NCBI RefSeq assembly: GCF_900107775.1
Contig: NZ_FNRF01000003.1
Location: 1 to 64,000, forward strand
DNA length: 64,000 nt
DNA from: Xylanibacter ruminicola
GTDB taxonomy: Bacteria > Bacteroidota > Bacteroidia > Bacteroidales > Bacteroidaceae
Direction of reading: 5' to 3'
Position numbers and translations under genes: made by a program
Notes under the pieces: model-generated
What the model was told of the DNA's origin: nothing
Seen by the model: only the letters and a program-made list of their open reading frames with translations
Databases searched by the model: none
Shown here: positions 7,873 to 16,200 of the stretch, piece after piece
Layout of the letters: each line of letters opens with the position of its first letter
How positions within the stretch are numbered: position 1 is the stretch's first letter

Positions 7873-9105
7873 ATGGCATTAGTAAACGACCACTTCTTGA
7901 AGCTGCCGAACAATTATCTGTTCGCCGACATTGCAAAAAAGGTAAACGCCTTTAAGGCCATGCATCCCAAAGTGGATGTCATTTCGCTGGGTATAGGCGA
8001 TGTAACGCAACCACTGGCACCAGCCGTTATCGAGGCTATCCACAAGGCTGCCGACGAAATGGCCACCCGTCAGGGGTTCCGTGGCTACGGACCTGAGCAG
8101 GGCTACGATTTCTTGCGTGATGCTATCTTGAAGAACGATTTCCTGCCACGTGGTATCCATCTGGATCGCGACGAGGTGTTTATCAACGATGGTGCCAAGA
8201 GCGATACGGGTAACATTCAGGAACTGGTGCGCTGGGATAACTCTATCGGCGTTACCGATCCTATCTATCCTGTTTACATCGATTCGAACGTGATGATTGG
8301 TCGTGCGGGAGTTCAGGAGAATGGTCGTTGGTCTAATGTGCTGTATATGCCTTGTAATGCCGAGAACGGTTTTGTGCCCCAGCTGCCCGACCGCCGTGTC
8401 GACGTGATCTACCTGTGCTATCCTAACAACCCCACAGGTACCGTTATCTCTAAGGCCGAGCTGCGCAAGTGGGTAAACTACGCGCTTAAGAACGATACAC
8501 TCATCTTCTACGATGCTGCTTATCAGGCTTACATCCAGGACGATGAGATTCCCCATAGCATCTACGAGATTCGTGGTGCCCGCAAGTGCGCTATCGAGTT
8601 CCATTCGTACTCCAAGACGGCAGGCTTTACCGGTGTGCGCTGCGGCTACACCATCGTGCCTAAGGAGGTTACGGCTGCCACGCTCGATGGCGAGCGCATC
8701 CCTCTTAACCCTCTGTGGAACCGTCGCCAGTGTACCAAGTTTAATGGTACCAGCTACATTTCGCAGCGTGCTGCCGAAGCCATCTATACCCCCGAGGGTA
8801 AGCAGCAGGTTAAGGAAACTATCAACTACTACATGCAAAATGCCAAGAAGATGCTTACCACCCTGCGTGGCTTAGGCTTTGAGTGTTACGGTGGCGAGAA
8901 TGCCCCTTACATCTGGGCAAAGACGCCAGGCATTTCGGGGTCGTGGAAGTTCTTCGAAGAGATGTTGTACGGTGCCCATGTGGTTTGTACGCCGGGTGTG
9001 GGCTTCGGTCCATCGGGCGAAGGTTACGTACGATTCACGGCCTTCGGCAGTCACGAACAAACCGACGAGGCGCTGCACCGCATCGAGAACTGGTTAAAAA
9101 AGTAA
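7873..9105 (+). CDS. dapL: LL-diaminopimelate aminotransferase
   Basis: 410 residues, the usual DapL length. This PLP enzyme makes LL-diaminopimelate directly from tetrahydrodipicolinate with glutamate as amino donor, replacing the acylated DapD/C/E route. The PLP lysine is Lys248 in SYSKTAGFTG; YPNNPTGT at 183-190 and the N-terminal NYLFADIAKKV are typical of the family. It is transcribed away from glnK with a shared regulatory region, so mDAP and lysine synthesis appears tied to nitrogen status. It ends in a terminator shared with convergent purF. The dapF gene lies 10 kb away in the gltBD operon. Confidence 0.93.
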   Translation: MALVNDHFLKLPNNYLFADIAKKVNAFKAMHPKVDVISLGIGDVTQPLAPAVIEAIHKAADEMATRQGFRGYGPEQGYDFLRDAILKNDFLPRGIHLDRDEVFINDGAKSDTGNIQELVRWDNSIGVTDPIYPVYIDSNVMIGRAGVQENGRWSNVLYMPCNAENGFVPQLPDRRVDVIYLCYPNNPTGTVISKAELRKWVNYALKNDTLIFYDAAYQAYIQDDEIPHSIYEIRGARKCAIEFHSYSKTAGFTGVRCGYTIVPKEVTAATLDGERIPLNPLWNRRQCTKFNGTSYISQRAAEAIYTPEGKQQVKETINYYMQNAKKMLTTLRGLGFECYGGENAPYIWAKTPGISGSWKFFEEMLYGAHVVCTPGVGFGPSGEGYVRFTAFGSHEQTDEALHRIENWLKK

Positions 9106-9111
9106 TGGACG

Positions 9112-9148
9112 AAAAAAAAGTAGGTTCCTTTTCGGGACCTACTTTTTT
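9112..9148. terminator. Bidirectional terminator between dapL and purF
   Basis: AAAGTAGGTTCC and GGGACCTACTTTT arms with A- and T-runs on both sides form a terminator for both directions. Its right arm contains the purF stop codon (9139-9141), so the last purF codons are part of the hairpin. Confidence 0.85.
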
Positions 9149-10887
9149 GTTACCTTGTCTACATAGTTTATAAACGCCTGGTTTACCAGCCTTACGCCGC
9201 CTGGAGTGGGGTAGTGGCCTGTAAAGTACCAGTCGCCTGGGTGGTTGGGGCAAGCCTTGTGCAGGCCCTCGATACTTTGGAAAACCAGTTCGATGGGTGC
9301 CTGCATGTCGGCTGGTCGCAACATCTCAACAATTTTCTTATTAATCTCATCTACTGTAAACGGCTCGTACACGGCGCGCACGCAATTCTGCATCTCCTCC
9401 TTGGGTTTCTGCAGCTCGCGTTTGCAGGCCAGGTAAGTGTCGTTTACCAGTTGCCACATGCCGCGCTCCTCAATCAGGGCCATGGTGGCACGGAAGGCGC
9501 AGAACTCCTCCAGTCTGGCCATGTCGATACCGTAGTAGTCGGGGTAACGGATCTGTGGCGAGCTCGATACCATCACAATCTTCTTGGGGTGCAGACGGTC
9601 CAGGATCTTAAAGATGCTCTCCTTCAGCGTGGTGCCGCGCACGATCGAGTCGTCGATAATCACCAGGTTATCCACACCAGCCTGCAGACTGCCGTAGCTG
9701 ATGTCGTAAACGTGGGCAGCCAGATCGTTGCGCTCGCTGTTGTCGGTAATAAAGGTGCGCAGCTTAATGTCCTTCCACACTACTTTTTCGGTACGTACAT
9801 CGCCGTGCAGCTTACGGAATCCATCTGTCATCCCATAAAAGGCCACCTCGGCGGTGTTAGGGATATAGGAAAAAACTGAATGGGGTACATCGCCGTCGAT
9901 GGCCTTTAAGATGGGTTGAGTCAGCTGTTCGCCCAGTCGTTTGCGCTCCTGGTAGATGTCGCAGTCGGAACCGCGACTAAAGTAGATGCGCTCGAACGAG
10001 CAGGCGCTCAGTTTCTGGGCAGGCATTATCTGCTCCAGTCGGCTTTCGCCGTTTTTATGTACTATCAGTGCCTGACCTGGCAGCAGCTCATGCACGTCGT
10101 TACTATCAATATCAAATGTGGTTTGCAGCACGGGACGCTCGCTAGCCAGGGCGATGATCTCGTCGTCGCGGTAGTAGAAGGCGGGTCGGATGCCCCATGG
10201 GTCGCGCACGCTGAACATCTCGCCACTACCCGTGAGTCCGCACATCACAAAACCGCCGTCGTAGTGCTGCATGGTGGTGCGCAGTACGTTGGCCATCTCA
10301 ATGTGGTCGTCGATATAGTTGGTAATGTCGATGCCCGTCAGACCCTGTGCGGTGGCCTCCTGGTACAGGCGCTCCACCTCGCGGTCAAGTCGGTGGCCCA
10401 TCAGCTCCAGGGTGATGTACGAGTCGCCGTAGATACGTGGACTCTGGCCCTGGGCGGTCAGGAAGTCGAACACCTCGTCGATGTTGGTCATGTTAAAGTT
10501 GCCGCACAGACAGAGGTTCTTGGCGCGCCAGTTGTTTCGACGCAGGAAGGGATGTACAAACGTCAGTCCGCTCTTGCCGGTTGTCGAGTAGCGTAGGTGG
10601 CCCATCAACAGCTCGCCCTTCATCTCCTCGGTAACGCGACTGAATATCTCGGTAATGGCATTCTTGCCCTCCGCCTTTTCGCGGAACATATACTCGGTTC
10701 CGGGCTTGTTGTTCAGGTTCACGCTGGCTATGCCGGCGCCCTCCTGTCCGCGGTTGTGCTGTTTCTCCATCATCAGGTACAGCTTGTTAAAACCATAGGC
10801 CCAGGTGCCGTATTTCTTCTCGTAGTAATCCAGTGGCTTCAGTAGGCGAATCATTGCCACGCCGCACTCATGCTTCAGTTGCTCCAT
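9139..10887 (-). CDS. purF: Amidophosphoribosyltransferase-like glutamine PRPP amidotransferase
   Basis: 582 residues, longer than the usual PurF of about 470-510. PurF makes phosphoribosylamine from PRPP and glutamine, the first step of purine synthesis. The amidotransferase nucleophile is Cys8 (HECGVAM), requiring removal of a short N-terminal peptide if it matures like PurF; NRGQEGAG is at 45-52 and the PRPP loop VIIDDSIVRGTT at 409-420. It follows pyrG with a 3-base gap, so the two are co-transcribed from the nitrogen-type promoter at 12.5 kb. The extra length may mark a Bacteroidota-specific subgroup with a somewhat different role. Confidence 0.8.
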   Translation of the reverse strand: MEQLKHECGVAMIRLLKPLDYYEKKYGTWAYGFNKLYLMMEKQHNRGQEGAGIASVNLNNKPGTEYMFREKAEGKNAITEIFSRVTEEMKGELLMGHLRYSTTGKSGLTFVHPFLRRNNWRAKNLCLCGNFNMTNIDEVFDFLTAQGQSPRIYGDSYITLELMGHRLDREVERLYQEATAQGLTGIDITNYIDDHIEMANVLRTTMQHYDGGFVMCGLTGSGEMFSVRDPWGIRPAFYYRDDEIIALASERPVLQTTFDIDSNDVHELLPGQALIVHKNGESRLEQIMPAQKLSACSFERIYFSRGSDCDIYQERKRLGEQLTQPILKAIDGDVPHSVFSYIPNTAEVAFYGMTDGFRKLHGDVRTEKVVWKDIKLRTFITDNSERNDLAAHVYDISYGSLQAGVDNLVIIDDSIVRGTTLKESIFKILDRLHPKKIVMVSSSPQIRYPDYYGIDMARLEEFCAFRATMALIEERGMWQLVNDTYLACKRELQKPKEEMQNCVRAVYEPFTVDEINKKIVEMLRPADMQAPIELVFQSIEGLHKACPNHPGDWYFTGHYPTPGGVRLVNQAFINYVDKVTKK

Positions 10888-10890
10888 AGG

Positions 10891-12483
10891 TTATTTGCAG
10901 GCTTTGATGAAACTCATAAACAATGGGTGTGGGTTCAGTACCGTTGATGAGTATTCGGGGTGGAATTGGGTACCGATGTACCATCGCTTCTCGGGTATCT
11001 CTACGATTTCTACCAGGTTGGCATCGGGGTTGATACCTACGCACTTCATGCCCTTGGCCTCGTACTCCTCCTGGTACTTGTTGTTAAACTCGTAGCGGTG
11101 GCGGTGGCGCTCCTTGATGAGTGTCTCCTCGCCGTAGGCCTCGTACACGCGGCTGCCCTTGACCAGCTCGCACTCGTAAGCGCCCAGACGCATGGTGCCG
11201 CCCATCTCGGTAATATTCTTCTGCTCCTCCATAATGTCGATCACATTGTGGGGCGTCTTCTCGTCCATCTCCATGCTGTTGGCGTCCTTGTAGCCCAGCA
11301 CGTTGCGGGCAAACTCAATCACCATCATCTGCATGCCTAAGCAGATACCGAATGTGGGGATATCGTTGGTGCGGGTGTATTCGGCGGCAATGATCTTTCC
11401 CTCGATGCCACGCTGTCCGAATCCCGGACAAACCACGATACCAGCCAGCCCCTTCAGCTTCTCGGCCACGTTGGTCTTGGTAATCTCCTCGCTGTTCACA
11501 AAGTGCATTTTTACCTTCACATCGTTGTAGATACCGGCTAGGTTCAAGCTCTCGCGAATACTCTTGTAAGCATCCTGCAGGTCGTATTTTCCTACCAGTC
11601 CGATGTGTACCTCGTTGGTGGCACGGCGCTGCTTGTCTAGGAAGTCGCGCCAGGGCTTCATGGCAGGTGTCTCGCCTACGGGAATACCAATCTTACGCAT
11701 GATGGCTGCATCCAGTCCCTGATGCTGCATGTTCACCGGTACCTCGTAAATGCTTGGCAGATCCTCGCTCTGTACCACGCACTCCAGATCCACGTTGCAG
11801 AACGATGCCACCTTCATGCGCATGCCGTCGTCCAGATGGCGCTCGGTGCGCAGAACCAGGATATCGGGCTGGATACCCATTCCTTGCAACTCTTTTACGC
11901 TGTGCTGTGTGGGCTTGGTCTTCAACTCGTCGGCGGCCTTTAAGTAAGGTACGTACGTGAGGTGTACGCATACGGCGTTGCGGCCCAGCTGGTAGCGCAG
12001 CTGTCGGATGGCCTCCATAAATGGGGCACTCTCAATGTCGCCGATGGTTCCACCCACCTCGGTAATGATAAAGTCGAAGCCCTCGTCGAGACCCTCGCGC
12101 AGCATGCGGTGCTTAATCTCATCGGTGATATGTGGCACTACCTGGATCGTCTTACCCAGGTAGTCGCCGCGACGCTCACGGTCGATTACCGTTTTGTAAA
12201 TGCGTCCTGTTGTTATGCTGTTGTTTCGTGTTGTGTGTATGCCTGTAAATCGCTCGTAGTGTCCCAGGTCCAGGTCGGTCTCAAAGCCGTCGGCTGTTAC
12301 GTAGCACTCGCCGTGCTCGTAGGGGTTCAGCGTGCCCGGGTCGATGTTAATGTATGGGTCGAATTTCTGTATAGTTACTTTGTAGCCGCGTGCCTGCAGC
12401 AATTTGCCAATACTGGCCGATATGATTCCCTTGCCTAATGAGGAAACCACACCACCTGTTACGAAAATGTACTTTGTTTCCAT
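10891..12483 (-). CDS. pyrG: CTP synthase
   Basis: 530 residues from the ATG at 12483. The enzyme converts UTP, ATP and glutamine to CTP. The N-terminal synthetase domain begins KYIFVTGGVVSSLGKGI, followed by DPYINIDPGT; the C-terminal class I amidotransferase has the nucleophile Cys in FGICLGMQ and the closing His/Glu in FHPEYSS. The longer reading frame to 12540 is rejected because the -7 box at 12509-12517 lies inside it. It is first gene of pyrG-purF, two glutamine-consuming nucleotide enzymes, and carries an upstream 37-bp repeat shared with glnA and gltB. Confidence 0.95.
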   Translation of the reverse strand: METKYIFVTGGVVSSLGKGIISASIGKLLQARGYKVTIQKFDPYINIDPGTLNPYEHGECYVTADGFETDLDLGHYERFTGIHTTRNNSITTGRIYKTVIDRERRGDYLGKTIQVVPHITDEIKHRMLREGLDEGFDFIITEVGGTIGDIESAPFMEAIRQLRYQLGRNAVCVHLTYVPYLKAADELKTKPTQHSVKELQGMGIQPDILVLRTERHLDDGMRMKVASFCNVDLECVVQSEDLPSIYEVPVNMQHQGLDAAIMRKIGIPVGETPAMKPWRDFLDKQRRATNEVHIGLVGKYDLQDAYKSIRESLNLAGIYNDVKVKMHFVNSEEITKTNVAEKLKGLAGIVVCPGFGQRGIEGKIIAAEYTRTNDIPTFGICLGMQMMVIEFARNVLGYKDANSMEMDEKTPHNVIDIMEEQKNITEMGGTMRLGAYECELVKGSRVYEAYGEETLIKERHRHRYEFNNKYQEEYEAKGMKCVGINPDANLVEIVEIPEKRWYIGTQFHPEYSSTVLNPHPLFMSFIKACK

Positions 12484-12508
12484 AAAAACCTTATCCTTTT
12501 TATGGACT

Positions 12509-12517
12509 GCAAAGGTA
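12509..12517 (-). promoter_or_regulatory. Predicted -7 box of pyrG-purF
   Basis: TACCTTTGC on the - strand, 25 bases before the pyrG ATG. The bases before it give TGCTTACC, which overlaps a half-site-like TGCTTAC. Confidence 0.65.
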
Positions 12518-12583
12518 AGCATTTTCCCGTTTCTAGTCAATATTAGGGCATAATTTTAAATCTTCATTTTGGCTTCAACTATC

Positions 12584-12620
12584 AACCTGAAAGCAATCGA
12601 TTTTATTTTGCTTACAGATT
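12584..12620. promoter_or_regulatory. Nitrogen-gene inverted repeat, site B (pyrG-purF)
   Basis: Half-sites AACCTGAAAGCA (12584-12595) and TGCTTACAGATT (12609-12620), 13-bp spacer. The right half is identical to that of site C at gltB. The centre (12602) is 85 bp from the pyrG -7 box. Confidence 0.7.
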
Positions 12621-12632
12621 AAAACAAAAACA

Positions 12633-12704
12633 GCCACCAATCGCGTTGATTGATGGCCGCTCCGTTCACATGCCCATGCCGATCCGTTCACATGCCCATG
12701 CCGC
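12633..12704. repeat. Hairpin and 22-bp tandem duplication
   Basis: GCCACCAATC and GATTGATGGC (12633-12657) form a hairpin with one mismatch. Directly after it a 22-bp unit beginning TCCGTTCACATGCCCATGCC occurs twice in tandem (12661-12682 and 12683-12704) with one difference in the last base. No gene is seen in 12541-13229; the gap holds two divergent promoters plus this and the next two features. Confidence 0.75.
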
Positions 12705-12731
12705 TGGTTGCCCCCAGTGCTCGATGAGTTC

Positions 12732-12819
12732 GGATGTGGTATTAATTATGCAGGTTGCTGCTATTAATGGTAACAGTTGCTACTATTAATGGTAACAATT
12801 GCTACTATTAATAGAAACA
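12732..12819. repeat. 22-bp periodic ATTAAT array, locus 1
   Basis: ATTAAT occurs at 12741, 12763, 12785 and 12807, exactly 22 bp apart. Three units (12754-12819) are close copies of GTTGCTACTATTAATGGTAA; the first is degenerate. Each unit is nearly palindromic around ATTAAT. The same arrangement occurs at 49.5 kb. It could be an array of regulator sites or iteron-like replication sites; no gene within 300 bases encodes a candidate binder. Confidence 0.7.
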
Positions 12820-12833
12820 GATTTCATCCTGTT

Positions 12834-12987
12834 GCTACGCGCTACAGCGCTACAGTTGTTTTTCGCCCCATCGCACATACAAAAATACTTCTATATTTAT
12901 ATATAATATATATTAATATAGGGACTTATGTTGGGTGTTGGGTGACATGATTTCTAACTGTAGCACTGTAGCACTGTAGCGCGTAGC
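12834..12987. repeat. Inverted repeat enclosing an AT-rich block
   Basis: The left arm (12834-12857, GCTACGCGCTACAGCGCTAC onward) and right arm (12956-12987) are inverted copies; the right arm carries an additional 9-bp GTAGCACTG unit. Between them, 12892-12920 is almost pure A and T. GATAGTGCC at 13006-13014 is repeated at 49600-49608 near the second ATTAAT array. Confidence 0.65.
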
Positions 12988-13078
12988 GTGCGATTTGCCC
13001 CCATCGATAGTGCCTATAGCGTAGCCTTTCCGCATGGTACACCATTAAATGTTAATAAGAAAAAGAAAAATTAGTTTC

Positions 13079-13115
13079 AATCTGTAAGCATTTCGATGTG
13101 ATTTGCTTACAGATT
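13079..13115. promoter_or_regulatory. Nitrogen-gene inverted repeat, site C (gltB)
   Basis: AATCTGTAAGCA (13079-13090) and TGCTTACAGATT (13104-13115) form a perfect 12-bp inverted repeat with a 13-bp spacer. This is the best copy of the four. Its centre (13097) is 84 bp before the gltB -7 box. Confidence 0.8.
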
Positions 13116-13180
13116 GTTATTTTTTGCAAAAATGTAGATAAAAACGTCAGCGTTTTGGCTTGTTTGATAGCAAAACGTTA

Positions 13181-13215
13181 TACCTTTGCGGTCGAAATCG
13201 GACAAAATGTAAGAT
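13181..13215 (+). promoter_or_regulatory. gltB promoter -7 box with downstream half-site
   Basis: The -7 box TACCTTTGC is at 13181-13189. A single half-site AAAATGTAAGAT follows at 13204-13215, 23 bp from the start of the box; glnA has a half-site at the same distance. Confidence 0.6.
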
Positions 13216-13229
13216 TAACAAAGGATAAT

Positions 13230-16200
13230 ATGACAAAAAGAAAGCAAACTCAAACCAAAAAAGGACTCTACCAGAGTGACTATGAGCATGATGCTTGCGG
13301 CGTGGGTATGGTGGTTAACATACACGGCGGAAAAAGTCATGATCTGGTTGACAATGCACTGAAGGTGCTTGAGAACATGGAACACCGTGGCGCCGAGACA
13401 CGCGACAAGACCGGTGATGGTGCGGGTATCATGGTACAGATACCCCACGAGTTTATTTTGTTACAGGGTATCCCCGTGCCTGAAAAGGGTAAGTACGGCA
13501 CAGGTCTGGTTTTTCTGCCTAAGGACGAGAAGGCTCAGCAGCAGATACTGAGCGTGATGATTGAGGAGATTGAGCGCGAGGGCCTGCAACTGATGCATCT
13601 GCGCACGGTGCCCACCAACCCTGAGGTGCTGGGCGTGGCTGCTCGCGAGGTGGAACCCGACATTAAGCAGATTTTTGTAACGGGCGTATCCGAGGATAAC
13701 GTGCCCGTGTTTGAGCGTATATTATATAAAGTACGTAAGCGCATAGAGAACCGCATAGATGATGAGGATTTTTATCTCTGTTCGCTGTCGAGCAAGAATA
13801 TTATCTACAAGGGAATGCTTACCAGCGGACAGCTGCGACGCTACTTCCCTGATCTTTCGAACGATTACTTCACGAGCGGACTGGCCTTGGTTCACTCGCG
13901 TTTCTCAACTAATACATTCCCTAAATGGAAACTCGCACAGCCTTTCCGCTTGCTGGCCCACAACGGTGAGATTAACACCATTCGTGGTAACCGCGGCTGG
14001 ATGAAGGCAAGAGAGAGTGTGCTGAGCAGTGAGGCGCTGGGCGACATCAAGGACCTGCGCCCCATTGTGCAGGACGGCATGAGCGATTCGGCCAGCTTGG
14101 ACAACGTTTTCGAGTTCCTGATGATGAGCGGACTCTCGTTGCCACAGGCCATGGCCATCCTGGTGCCTGAGAGTTTTAACGATAAGAACCCTATTTCAGA
14201 AGATTTGAAAGCCTTCTACGAATATCACTCTATCCTGATGGAGCCGTGGGACGGTCCTGCCGCACTGCTGTTTAGCGATGGTCGCTACGCAGGCGGAATG
14301 CTCGACCGTAACGGCCTGCGCCCCAGCCGCTACACCATCACCAAGCAAGGTATGATGGTGGTAGCCTCTGAGGTTGGCGTGATGGACTTTGAGCCCGGCG
14401 ACGTGGTTTCGAAGGGACGTCTGCAGCCAGGAAAGATTCTGCTGATTGATACGCAGGAAGGTAAGATTTACTACGATGGTGAGATTAAGGAGAAGCTGGC
14501 CAAGGCCCATCCTTACCGCGAGTGGCTGGCCGAGAACCGCGTGCAGCTTGAGAAACTGAAGAGCGGACGTAAGGTGGATAACGGCGTGAGCGACTTGCAG
14601 CAGAAGCTGGTTACCTTCGGATTTGGTCAGGAGGATATCGACAAGACCATTATCCCTATGGCTACAGCCGGACAGGAGCCTGTAGCTGCGATGGGTAACG
14701 ACACCCCGCTGGCTGTCATTTCCGACCGTCCACAGGTGCTGTTCAACTACTTCCGTCAGCAGTTTGCACAGGTTACTAACCCTGCCATCGACCCTATCCG
14801 CGAGGAACTTGTAATGAGCCTCACGGAGTACATCGGCGCTGTGGGTACCAACATTCTTACCCCCGATGCATCGAACTGCAAAATGGTACGTTTGCCGCAG
14901 CCAGTTTTAACCAACACACAACTTGATATACTGTGTAACATCCGCTACAAGGGCTTCAACACCAAGAAGTTGCCTATCGTGTTCGAGATGGCCAAGGGTG
15001 AGGAAGGCTTGCGCCAGGCACTCGACGATCTGTGCCACCAGGCCGAAGCCAGTGTAGACGAGGGTGTGAACTACATTATTCTGAGCGACCGCGACCTGGA
15101 CGATACCCATGCTGCCATCCCATCGCTGTTGGCCGTTAGTGCTGTTCACCACTACCTGATTAGCGTAGGTAAGCGCGTGCAGACAGCCTTGATTGTTGAG
15201 AGCGGTGAGATTCGCGAGGTAATGCACGCTGCCCTGCTGCTGGGTTACGGTGCCAGCGCCCTGTGCCCATACATGACATTTGCCGTGCTCGACGATCTGG
15301 TGAAGCATCACAAGATTCAGGAGGAGTACGCCACTGCCGAGAAGAACTACATCAAGGCCGTGGACAAGGGTCTGAAGAAGATTATGAGTAAGATGGGTAT
15401 CAGTACCATCCGCAGCTACCGCGGTGCCAAGATTTTTGAGAGCATCGGACTGAGCGAGGATCTGCTGCGTCGCTACTTCGGTACCGAGGTGAGCACCATT
15501 GGTGGTGTGGGTTTGAAGGAGATTGCCCGCGATGCCATTGCGCTTCATGCGGAATCCCCCCGCCAAACGGGGGGATGGCTTCCGCAGGGGGGCAAAAATG
15601 ATACTGTCCTGCCCAACAACGGCCAGTTTGCATGGCGCAAGGATGGTATTAAGCACGCCTGGAACCCCGAGACCATTGCCAAGTTGCAGTTGGCTACCCG
15701 TCAGGGTAACTACGAAAAGTTCAAGCAGTGGTCGAAGCTGGTTGACCAGAAGGAGAGCCCCATCTTTATCCGCGACTTCTTCGGATTCAAGAAGGCTGCT
15801 AAGCCAACCCCAATCGACGAGGTTGAAAGCGTAGAAAGCATTGTTAAGCATTTTGTTACAGGTGCCATGAGTTTCGGTGCCCTGAGCATCGAGGCCCACG
15901 AGGCATTGGCACTGGCCATGAACAAGCTGGGCGCCCGCAGTAACACCGGTGAGGGTGGTGAGGATAACGCCCGCTACCACTCGGAGGTTGACGGTGTAAG
16001 TCTGAGCTCGAAGACCAAGCAGATTGCCAGTGGACGTTTCGGTGTAACTGCCGAGTACCTGGTGAATGCTGAGGAGATACAGATTAAGGTGGCACAAGGA
16101 GCAAAACCTGGTGAGGGTGGACAGCTGCCTGGCTTTAAGGTTAACGAGATTATCGCCAAGACGCGTAACGCCATCCCCGGTATCTCGCTCATCTCGCCTC

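Noticed and set aside
12484..12540. Upstream extension of pyrG by 19 codons
   Set aside because: It spans the -7 box; the conserved CTP synthase N-terminus starts at 12483.
12661..12819. CRISPR array
   Set aside because: Units are directly adjacent with no unique spacers, only two to four copies, and no cas genes.
13098..13229. Upstream extension of gltB by 44 codons
   Set aside because: The region contains the nitrogen repeat and -7 box and encodes nothing like GltB.
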